Source: JANMDR01 sp043760555
Lineage (GTDB): Bacteria; Pseudomonadota; Gammaproteobacteria; Burkholderiales; Usitatibacteraceae
Assembly (NCBI GenBank): GCA_043760555.1
Contig: JAYUOW010000286.1
Coordinates: 1-26,430, forward strand
Direction: 5' to 3'
Length of the DNA stretch: 26,430 nt
The notes beneath the pieces are model-generated. The model saw only the letters and a list, made by a program, of their open reading frames with translations, ran no database searches and was not told the DNA's origin. Position numbers and translations under genes: made by a program. This document shows positions 6,888 to 14,227 of the stretch, in pieces. The stretch's first letter is position 1, and every line of letters starts with the position of its first letter.

Positions 6888-8426
6888 ATGACAAACACAA
6901 CATCTGCGCCAACAGTGAACGCTCCCTCACCCGAACAATGGGAAATCAACAACCAAATTTGGGTGCGCGCAGAAAATGGCAATGGCTATCGGCTGCAGTC
7001 TTTTGCGGGCGTTAATTTAAGCCAACGTAATCCACCGCTATCGCGTGAAGAATACATATTTTTATGTGGCGCAAAATTTGAAGGCGATGCGCGCACCAGC
7101 CCACTTTATCCGGCTACGTTTCAGTTTTCACCGACCACCGGCAAGCCGCTTTCCGTTGGGCAAAAAATGGCGGTAGATGTGCCATGGCTAGCACCGCACG
7201 GTGAATTGCAGACCGAAAGCGTGACCACGCCCAAGGGCTTACGCGCTACGCATCAGCAGTTTGCACCATCAGCCAATTTTGGCAAAGAAGGCCGCAAGCT
7301 CGCTGAACCCAGCAATGGGCTGTTTCAATTTTTTGTCACGCGTGCAGGGCTACATAACCCAAGCGTTGTGGCGATTGACCCGAGCAAAGGCAGCTTGTGG
7401 CTAATGTTGCCCGGCACCAGCACGTGGGTGGCCTGCGGCGCGCAAGCAAGCAGCATGATGTTGCCCGCCTGCACGCTCAGCCGCGAAGCGTGGGGCATGT
7501 GGGGTGACACGCTAAATAGCAGCGCTTGTTTTTTCGTGCCAACAGACTACGGCATTGCCTGCGTCATGCTCAATATTTTGGCGCGCACTTATCAGGTGCA
7601 AATGCTAACTACGGGGCGCTGTTTAAGTGGGCCTGCACAATTGGATAAAACCTTTTGGTTTTTAACTGAAGCCGTGCAAACGGATGCCGACGCGCCAAAA
7701 CACGCCACCTTGGTTAGCGTCAGTGCCAGCCCAAAGCCTAGTATTGTCACGCAAATAGCGTTGCCTGCTGGGCGGCCAGCGCTGCTCGATCAAGCAGTGA
7801 CCTTACCCGTAACGGACGAACGGAGTGCCACGTGGATACTGCCTCTCGGCCAATTAATACTGCATCAAAACGCTGGCACCACACCGCAAATTGCCTTCAC
7901 CCCGTGGGATGCGCATAAAACGCCCACCGCGCAATTTGGTACACCGTTTTATGCAAAAGATGGGCGTTTTTGGCAACTGTTTTTCGACGCAGCAGTGCAG
8001 CGTTATGTGTACACGCGCTTAGGCACGGGCGAGCCCGAACACCAGCATTGCGATGCGCCGCGTTTGTGTTGCGGCTATAAAAGCTTTGCTTGGGATTTGC
8101 AGCTAACCGAGCCGCCGTGGGTTGCTCCTACGCAGGCGCATGAAGCGGGTGTGGATGACGTGGTGTTTCCGTTACTTGAAATAAAATCCCGCAAAATTAT
8201 CATCGGCATCACCGTTGAAGACACCCGCGCCTTGAGCGATGTGGTGGAAGATGTGGGCGCACAAGCAGCTAAAAAAGCAGCAAAATTAGAAGTGTTTAGC
8301 GATACCCGTCAAACCCTTGCCCGCATCGCTATTCGCAACCCGTGGGACGCCCGTTTGTTTGTGTTCAACGGCCACCTACATTTTTATCATCCCGATTTAC
8401 GCGACATTTTATCCTTCGAGTTATGA
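6888..8426 (+). CDS. unrecognised 512-residue protein, first gene of the tubulin-like cluster
   Basis: I do not recognise this 512-residue protein. It has no signal peptide or obvious membrane helix, so it is probably cytoplasmic. The sequence is rich in Trp/Phe and short strand-like stretches separated by turns, for example GSLWLMLPGTSTWVACG, ATWILPLGQLILHQN and GRFWQLFFDAAVQRYVYTRLG. This gives it the look of an all-beta, possibly propeller-like protein (inference). A late pair of cysteines, HCDAPRLCCGY, is notable. The ATG is fixed because an in-frame stop lies at 6879. No Shine-Dalgarno sequence is visible, and a TATAAA lies at 6877-6882, so a leaderless or very short leader is possible. 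Its stop overlaps the start of the vWA-like gene by ATGA, linking it to the downstream cluster. Function is unknown. Confidence 0.7.
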   Translation: MTNTTSAPTVNAPSPEQWEINNQIWVRAENGNGYRLQSFAGVNLSQRNPPLSREEYIFLCGAKFEGDARTSPLYPATFQFSPTTGKPLSVGQKMAVDVPWLAPHGELQTESVTTPKGLRATHQQFAPSANFGKEGRKLAEPSNGLFQFFVTRAGLHNPSVVAIDPSKGSLWLMLPGTSTWVACGAQASSMMLPACTLSREAWGMWGDTLNSSACFFVPTDYGIACVMLNILARTYQVQMLTTGRCLSGPAQLDKTFWFLTEAVQTDADAPKHATLVSVSASPKPSIVTQIALPAGRPALLDQAVTLPVTDERSATWILPLGQLILHQNAGTTPQIAFTPWDAHKTPTAQFGTPFYAKDGRFWQLFFDAAVQRYVYTRLGTGEPEHQHCDAPRLCCGYKSFAWDLQLTEPPWVAPTQAHEAGVDDVVFPLLEIKSRKIIIGITVEDTRALSDVVEDVGAQAAKKAAKLEVFSDTRQTLARIAIRNPWDARLFVFNGHLHFYHPDLRDILSFEL

Positions 8427-9952
8427 TGAAAAAACCTATTTACACCTGTGCTGTAGACGCCCTATTTGCCCCGCGAGGGGGCTACCTTCGGGTCGTGGGC
8501 ATCTTCAGCCTATTATTGTTCAACGCTACAGCAAGCTTTAGTGCCGTTCCGCAAGCGTTTTTAGTACAAAATTCTGGCTGGATGGAACCGTTTTATGTGG
8601 ATAAACAATCGCAATTAAAACCACTGGTAAAAGCGTTTGCCAATGCTGTGAGCGACGCCAATGCACCATTATTGGTAGCAGCGTTTAACCAATCTAGCCC
8701 CAACAATGCCTCGCCCAAAATTAGCAAAATAACGGCAGGCAATAGCTTGGATGCTGCAGTAGATAATATTCAATTGGCTAAAAAAGCCAATGGCGCGCTG
8801 GCCGATACCGATTTTCAAGAAGCGGTAACGGCGGTGATTACCCAAGGCTTTCGCACCGAATCAGGCATTATTTGGATTTTTACCAACAACAAAAATAGCC
8901 CCAACAATAGCCCTGAAACGGCTACCAAAAACCGTGAATTTTACGAGCTGTTGCACACCGATGCATCTATCACCCGCACCCTCGCCTTCCCGCTAAAAAT
9001 GCCGGTGCAAGGAAAGCTATATGCAGCCTCTGGCCTTATGGTGTACGCCTTGGCCTATGGCCGGGCAGCGGACACGGCACTACAAAATTTACTAGACAAC
9101 GGCACCATCGCCCGCGTACTTACCGACGCGCCCGCACGCCTAAAACCGCTAGACCAAGATAGCTTAAAACTCACGGCTGAGGCCGTAGTGGGTAGCGAAG
9201 GCGTAACCGTATCGACCGATAAAACCACCGGTACAATTGTGCTTGATGTGGATGCGCGTTTTGATGCATCAACGTTTAACCAAATACGGTTACGCACTAA
9301 AATTGAGAACCGCTTTTATCCCTATACCATCCGCCAAGGCACTATTTACGGGCAGCTCCGAGGTGAAGGGTGGAGTTATGCAGTAGATGCTAAGCCTGCA
9401 AAGCTCAACAACTTTAACCCCGCGCAAACACAAATAGTTGAATTTGATATTGCGCTACCCACTACCACTATTCCCAGCAAATGGGCACCGTCGTCCTTGG
9501 CGTTGATGGGCAACGCGATTACGCGGGCGGCCGCCATTGATATTGAAGTGCGCGACCAAACCTTGGCCGTGAGCCCCGCATTTACCAAGCGCTTGGCCGA
9601 TACCTTTCCGCAGGATCCCTTGTCAGAAGTGTTTTTTCCGCCGACGGTAAAACAATCAAACGTCAGCATTCCAGTGGCGCTTCGGATAAGCTATCCAATT
9701 TGGCCGCTACTGGTGATTATTGGCTTAAGCTTATTGCTGCTCGGCGCGTTGGCTGCGGCGCTAAGCATGATGGGTAAGCCGTCTCGCATAGAAATTTTAG
9801 CCGATGGCAATACCCAAAAAATTCCGCTTGGTAGGTTTAAACAGGCTGTAATTCAGAACGCGGCAGGCGAAAAATTAGGCGTGGTAAAGCGCGGTTTATT
9901 TAGCACGAGTATTGTTGAAACCCTACCCGGCCACACCATCAGCATTAAATAA
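8423..9952 (+). CDS. exported, membrane-anchored vWA-like protein
   Basis: A protein of 509 residues, probably exported and anchored in the inner membrane. A signal-like hydrophobic stretch (VGIFSLLLFNATASFSA, about 25-41) is followed at once by a von Willebrand A-like first strand, AFLVQNSGWMEPFY (45-58). The later strands LLVAAFNQ (83-90) and GIIWIFTNNKN (148-158) fit the same fold. The metal-site DxSxS motif is replaced by QNSGWM, so metal binding is doubtful. One strong transmembrane helix lies at about 426-447, leaving a 60-residue basic C-terminal tail, probably cytoplasmic. The start is ATG 8423 or 8426, overlapping the upstream stop; a longer in-frame start at 8342 was rejected. A palindromic repeat (8450-8510) supplies residues about 10-30. 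The vWA assignment rests on motif and strand pattern only. Confidence 0.68.
   Translation: MMKKPIYTCAVDALFAPRGGYLRVVGIFSLLLFNATASFSAVPQAFLVQNSGWMEPFYVDKQSQLKPLVKAFANAVSDANAPLLVAAFNQSSPNNASPKISKITAGNSLDAAVDNIQLAKKANGALADTDFQEAVTAVITQGFRTESGIIWIFTNNKNSPNNSPETATKNREFYELLHTDASITRTLAFPLKMPVQGKLYAASGLMVYALAYGRAADTALQNLLDNGTIARVLTDAPARLKPLDQDSLKLTAEAVVGSEGVTVSTDKTTGTIVLDVDARFDASTFNQIRLRTKIENRFYPYTIRQGTIYGQLRGEGWSYAVDAKPAKLNNFNPAQTQIVEFDIALPTTTIPSKWAPSSLALMGNAITRAAAIDIEVRDQTLAVSPAFTKRLADTFPQDPLSEVFFPPTVKQSNVSIPVALRISYPIWPLLVIIGLSLLLLGALAAALSMMGKPSRIEILADGNTQKIPLGRFKQAVIQNAAGEKLGVVKRGLFSTSIVETLPGHTISIK
8450..8510. repeat. palindromic element copy 4, in frame within the signal-peptide region
   Basis: The outer arms GCTGTAGACGCCCTA and GGGCATCTTCAGC match the family consensus. 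The centre is expanded by about 25 bases, including CCCCGCGAGGGG, itself a small palindrome. The element is read through without a stop and encodes the n-region of the vWA-like protein's signal sequence. Confidence 0.7.
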
Positions 9953-9979
9953 CTTTTTAAAGACAATAGGAAAACAAAA

Positions 9980-10486
9980 ATGTCAGCCAATAAAAATTCA
10001 GGTTTTAGACTTCCCCCACCAAAGGAAGGCACCGGCCAATTGGGTAACCCTAAAACCACGCCTACTGATACGCCGGCAAAGGTGCCGCCATCTACCGCCA
10101 CACCAAGTACACCAACTGCGCCAACCGCAACCACAACCACAACTGCCCCCGCTAGCAACCCACCGCTAATTCAAATTGGCGGCGATGTGCGGCCTGATAC
10201 TTCGTCACGCGATATGGCCATTGGCGCGGGTGTTTTGGTAGTGTTATTTATCGCGTTTTTCTTCGCGAAAAAAGCGTATTCCGACTTTTTAGTGTCGCGC
10301 AAAAATAGCCCAAGCCGAGCAAACGGCGCGGGTTGGTGGCTGTTTATATTATTAAGCAGCTTGGCTACTGCCGCCATGCTGGGCATCGTCAATCAGGCGA
10401 AATTTTTAAATTTATTGTATGTAGGCCCGTTGATGTTTATCGCGTTAGTGGCATTGATTTTAATGATCCTCAATTCACGCAAATAA
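9980..10486 (+). CDS. small membrane protein with Pro/Thr-rich N-terminal tail
   Basis: An unrecognised 168-residue membrane protein. Residues 1-65 are a disordered Pro/Thr/Ala tail with runs such as TPSTPTAPTATTTTTAPAS. Three hydrophobic helices follow at about 79-96, 118-137 and 146-165, with a basic linker (AKKAYSDFLVSRKNS) between the first and second. The start has the ribosome site TAGGA at 9967-9971 and lies 27 bases after the vWA-like gene. It is followed 48 bases later by the tubulin-like gene. Being between these two, it may anchor the tubulin-like protein to the inner membrane; this is inference from position and from the GYF_2 domain of the neighbour, which could bind proline-rich tails. 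Confidence 0.75.
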   Translation: MSANKNSGFRLPPPKEGTGQLGNPKTTPTDTPAKVPPSTATPSTPTAPTATTTTTAPASNPPLIQIGGDVRPDTSSRDMAIGAGVLVVLFIAFFFAKKAYSDFLVSRKNSPSRANGAGWWLFILLSSLATAAMLGIVNQAKFLNLLYVGPLMFIALVALILMILNSRK

Positions 10487-10534
10487 ACTCTCCGCACCTA
10501 CCAATACTGCCGTTGCATTTAAGGAAAAATTAAA

Positions 10535-13500
10535 ATGTCTGAAACCAAAAACCCGCTCGCCGCTGACACCAAAAAACAAGAACAAACCGTCAAGCTGCGT
10601 CCCACCTTATTTATCGCCGTGGGCGGCACCGGCATGGAAGTGTTGCTTCGCGTGCGCCGTCGCATCTTGAGCGCAACGTGGGGCCAAGCGCAACCGGTGC
10701 GGGTAGAGGCGCTGCCGGAGTTTCCGGTGGCGCAGTTTATGCATTTTGATTTAGACCAAGGCGCAATCGTTGAGTCCGGCAAAACTAGTTCTGATCCCTT
10801 GCATGAGCTAGTAAAATTTAGCGATGAAGAACGCATTGTCGAAAACTTCGATATTGGCCGCTATAGCGAATCAGACGATGATTTAGCGCGGTTTCCGCAC
10901 ATCTCATCATGGTCACCATTAACGCCCAAAAAAATCCGCGAACTAGGTATTGATCCTGCCAAAGGGGCAGGGCAAATTCGCGGTGTAGCGCGGCTTTATT
11001 TTTTCGACAAGTACGAAAAAGTGCGGAACAAAATTCGTAATAAATTAACATCGCTTAAAGCCGGATTATCGAAAGAAGACCAGCTGCAAAAACTTGGCCT
11101 AGAGCTTGATTCGGCCAAGTTTCGCATCGTTGTTGTTGGCTCGATTGCGGGTGGCACCGGCGGTGGGTCGTTTCTGGATATGGGCTGGTTGGCGAAGAAG
11201 CAAGCCAGCGACGTGTTAAGCGCGAGCGAGACAGAGCTATATGTATTTTTGCCCACTGGCTTTGCTGGTGCTAACAAAGACCGGACTGAAGCCAACGCCT
11301 ACGCCAGCTTGATGGAGCTTGAATCTTGCATGCGCGGTGGCGTGGATTTTGTAAAGCGTTGGGATGAGTTTGAAGGTGATGTGCGCTTGGCCGCAAAGCC
11401 GTATGACGAGGTGTTTTTAATTGATGCAGGCAACATGGCACAGCAACACACGTTGGATATTAAAGACGTGTACGACATGGTGGCCGATACCCTGTTTGAA
11501 GATTTCGCATCCGCTGATTTTGCGCGCAAAAAGCGCTCTATTGCAGTGAACCAGCGTCAGCATAAAATTTCGCCCTTTAGCCCGCCGGTGCCAGAAAGCC
11601 GCTTTGGCGAAATGAAGCTGATGTTCCACAAAGGCTATTCGGCTTTTGGCCAAGCTACCCTTGATACGCAGCAATCTGCACGCGAAGATTTACGTTCGTA
11701 TCAGTGGGCGGGCGATATGCTTAAAGCCTTCTTTGGCGTTGGTGGTGAGGATGCGAGCAATCGCGCCTCCGACAAACAGCGCGACGAATTTATGGCCAAT
11801 AATATGGGCTTAAAAACAGTCGCCTTCAATGATTTTCCGCAGTTTTCAGCCAAGGTAGATGCCAAGCTTACCGCCACCGAATTTTTAGAAGTAGGATTGG
11901 TTGAAACCTTACTGGGTGATGCCCAAGGCTCGCTATTGGCGGGGCTACAGCAGAAGGTAGATGCGCAGATGGAATCGATCGCCGTCACCCTTGACCGCGC
12001 CGATTGGCCTGCACAGGTACGCACCGTAATTAAGCAGCTTGAACGCGATGCGGTGCGCGATCAAGATTCGAGTGCCGACACCACCGAAGATCGGGTCACG
12101 CGCCAACGCGCGGTGGTATCGAAAAAAATTCAAGGCGATGTTGAAACCCAACTTTATAGCTATTTAGACAATAAAGAATTTGGTGGTTTGGAATACGTGC
12201 TGTCGCTAGTAGAGCTAATTAAAGACAAGCTCGATAACAACGCTACGGGCGTTGCCCGCATGGTGGCGCAAAACGTGGAGCGCTACGCAGCCCTGCGCGA
12301 CGCGCTGCGCACGTATGAAGTAGAACGTCTGCTGGGCAACTTGGAAGAAACCAAAGGCAGCGCGATTTTTTCTAATAAAGATAAGCAGGCACGTGAAGTT
12401 TTAAACCAGCTAAAACTTGAAATTGGCAACTACCTAAAATTCCACATTCGTGCCAAAGCAGCGGATGAAACCGTGCGTTTGCTAAACGAAATTTCTGCCT
12501 TTTTGGGTGAGAAAAAAGGTGTTGATTCAAAAGGCAATAATGTGTGGACTGGCTTGGTAGGTCGCTTGTATGCTGGCCGTGCGGCGGTGTTTGAAGTGTT
12601 GGCCGACATCAACCAGCAGTCGCGCATTGTGCAAGACGAAATGAAGCGCGAACACGCTACTTATATCAAAATTGATAGCGCGGAGATGGCTGTTAATAGG
12701 CCATCTTCAGCCACTCTTCGCACGTGGGCGGACGAAGCATTTAAAGATTTTGGCGGTTCGCGTAAGCTGTTTCCGATGTTGGCTGATCCTAAATTACGGT
12801 CATCGCTAATTGGCCCATTGCGTCGCAAAGCCGATAAACACTTAGCGCAAAATTTTGCCGCCACCATGCAAACCACCACCAATTGGCAAGACCCATTGGT
12901 TGCTGCTTTGCGCGCTATGTCGCCGATAGAACGCCAACGCCGCTTCAGCGATATGTTGATGCGCGCCATGCCGTGGATTGATACGCATAACGGCGATTAC
13001 CAACCGAAACCAGACCAGTTTAAATGTTACGTGGGCGTGGGTCGCGCGGCCGATTGGGAACCGTTTCGCGAAGAATTGTTTGCGCAGCTACCCACCAGCG
13101 TTGGTCTAACACCGCAGCAAATTAGCTTTGTCGATGCAGGCCGATTTGGCCGTGCCACGTGCTATTGCGAGTTATCCGGTGTGCCGCTAACGAACTTGCG
13201 CGGCTTAGAAAGCTGGCGCGTGAGCTATCGTAAAGAATCCGAAATTGTACCGTTGCATACGCAAAACGACTTTACGAAATTTTCACATCCATTAGCGCCA
13301 TCCATTGATGAGCTAATTCGTTTAAGCGATGATTTTAAAGTGTATTTGTATTGCGTGATGCTGCGTATTTTTACCCGCGACCCAAGCACAAAGTCAGTGC
13401 CGCCAGGGCAGTATCAATTTAGTGTGGGGCGTGGCGACATTCGGCGCATGGGTAACGAACGCGCCTTTCGCTTGAACGGTTTGCCGATAGCGTATCGCGC

Positions 13501-14224
13501 GCAAATTGTCGCCGCACTACAAGGCAAACTAGAAGAGATGAGCCCGCTGCAAACCTTGGCGTTGGCAGAATTAGCCACGCAATTGAGCGTGCAAACCTAT
13601 TGCCCTAAACTCGTGCCCGATGAAAGCGGCACCGAGATTGCGCGACGCGGCTTTGCAACAACGGTAGCGCTGCAATTAGCCAATGAGCTACACGATAAAG
13701 CTGCTAGAAGCATGGATGCAGCCGCGTTAAAATCGGCTGAAGACGCCCTATCTACAAGGCTTTCCAGCTGGTCTGAAATCATTGACAAGTCTGACGCCGA
13801 TGCGTATTCATGGGAAGTGCGTGAGGTGGACGAAGGCCAAGCACCGCGTAGAAAATTATGCGTGAAGGCTGATTTTTTTATTGCAGATTTTTTGCAGCAG
13901 GCAATTTCCGGTGGTGTGGTGGCATCAACAACTTCATCTGCAGCACCTCCTTTGTTTGGCGCCGCCCCCCCGCCGCCGCCCTTCGGCGCACAGCCAAGCT
14001 ACAGCTATCATTTGTTTGTAAACGGCGCACAAACTGGCCCGCATCCTGCCGTACACATTACGCAATGGTTGGCAGCCAGACAAATACCGGCAGACACGAT
14101 GGCGTGGCGCGAAGGCATTGCCGCGTGGACGCCATTGGCACAATTACCGGAGTTTGCAACAAGCGCCACGCCACCACCGCCGCCGCCCATGTTAACCCCG
14201 CCCCCCCCGCCAAAAGCCGTATAA
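10535..14224 (+). CDS. tubulin/FtsZ-like protein with C-terminal GYF_2 domain
   Basis: A very large (1229-residue) member of the tubulin-like family (Pfam 'Tubulin like'). The N-terminal domain shows FtsZ/tubulin-style nucleotide loops: FIAVGGTGMEVLLRV at 26-40, HFDLDQGAIVE at 70-80 in the place of the FtsZ NTDxQAL loop, and the glycine-rich signature SIAGGTGGGSFLD at 203-215. A block at about 245-263 (GANKDRTEANAYASLMELE) fits the guanine-side region. Residues ~450-1100 are mostly helical and of unknown fold. A proline-rich hinge (1131-1155) leads to a GYF_2 domain at 1156-1207 (LFVNGAQTGPHPAV, then MAWREGIAAWTPLAQLPEF), and the protein ends in PPPPPP and PPPPP runs. The start has AAGGA at 10521-10525. 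Nucleotide-dependent polymerisation is expected from the family but not shown; a clear T7 catalytic loop was not found by eye. Two palindromic elements are embedded in frame. Confidence 0.85.
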   Translation: MSETKNPLAADTKKQEQTVKLRPTLFIAVGGTGMEVLLRVRRRILSATWGQAQPVRVEALPEFPVAQFMHFDLDQGAIVESGKTSSDPLHELVKFSDEERIVENFDIGRYSESDDDLARFPHISSWSPLTPKKIRELGIDPAKGAGQIRGVARLYFFDKYEKVRNKIRNKLTSLKAGLSKEDQLQKLGLELDSAKFRIVVVGSIAGGTGGGSFLDMGWLAKKQASDVLSASETELYVFLPTGFAGANKDRTEANAYASLMELESCMRGGVDFVKRWDEFEGDVRLAAKPYDEVFLIDAGNMAQQHTLDIKDVYDMVADTLFEDFASADFARKKRSIAVNQRQHKISPFSPPVPESRFGEMKLMFHKGYSAFGQATLDTQQSAREDLRSYQWAGDMLKAFFGVGGEDASNRASDKQRDEFMANNMGLKTVAFNDFPQFSAKVDAKLTATEFLEVGLVETLLGDAQGSLLAGLQQKVDAQMESIAVTLDRADWPAQVRTVIKQLERDAVRDQDSSADTTEDRVTRQRAVVSKKIQGDVETQLYSYLDNKEFGGLEYVLSLVELIKDKLDNNATGVARMVAQNVERYAALRDALRTYEVERLLGNLEETKGSAIFSNKDKQAREVLNQLKLEIGNYLKFHIRAKAADETVRLLNEISAFLGEKKGVDSKGNNVWTGLVGRLYAGRAAVFEVLADINQQSRIVQDEMKREHATYIKIDSAEMAVNRPSSATLRTWADEAFKDFGGSRKLFPMLADPKLRSSLIGPLRRKADKHLAQNFAATMQTTTNWQDPLVAALRAMSPIERQRRFSDMLMRAMPWIDTHNGDYQPKPDQFKCYVGVGRAADWEPFREELFAQLPTSVGLTPQQISFVDAGRFGRATCYCELSGVPLTNLRGLESWRVSYRKESEIVPLHTQNDFTKFSHPLAPSIDELIRLSDDFKVYLYCVMLRIFTRDPSTKSVPPGQYQFSVGRGDIRRMGNERAFRLNGLPIAYRAQIVAALQGKLEEMSPLQTLALAELATQLSVQTYCPKLVPDESGTEIARRGFATTVALQLANELHDKAARSMDAAALKSAEDALSTRLSSWSEIIDKSDADAYSWEVREVDEGQAPRRKLCVKADFFIADFLQQAISGGVVASTTSSAAPPLFGAAPPPPPFGAQPSYSYHLFVNGAQTGPHPAVHITQWLAARQIPADTMAWREGIAAWTPLAQLPEFATSATPPPPPPMLTPPPPPKAV
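12682..12712. repeat. palindromic element copy 5, inside the tubulin-like gene
   Basis: A diverged copy whose arms still pair: GAGATGGCTGTTAATAGGCCATCTTCAGCC contains GATGGC and GCCATC around a centre, with the family end CTTCAGCC kept. It is in frame and encodes about EMAVNRPSSA in the long helical middle region. Its changes keep the stem complementary (GATGGC with GCCATC, where other copies have GACGCC or GATGCC). Confidence 0.5.
13735..13760. repeat. palindromic element copy 6, internally deleted, inside the tubulin-like gene
   Basis: The sequence GGCTGAAGACGCCCTA followed directly by TCTACAAGGC equals the intergenic copy at 18802-18835, except for one base and the loss of ten central bases (TTTTAGGGCA). 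It is in frame and encodes about SAEDALSTRL. The match on both sides of the gap makes chance resemblance unlikely. Confidence 0.6.
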
Positions 14225-14227
14225 CAA

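Noticed and set aside
9853..10158. Minus-strand open frame rich in Val/Gly opposite the Pro/Thr-rich tail
   Set aside because: Low-complexity shadow of ACC/CCA codons on the coding strand.
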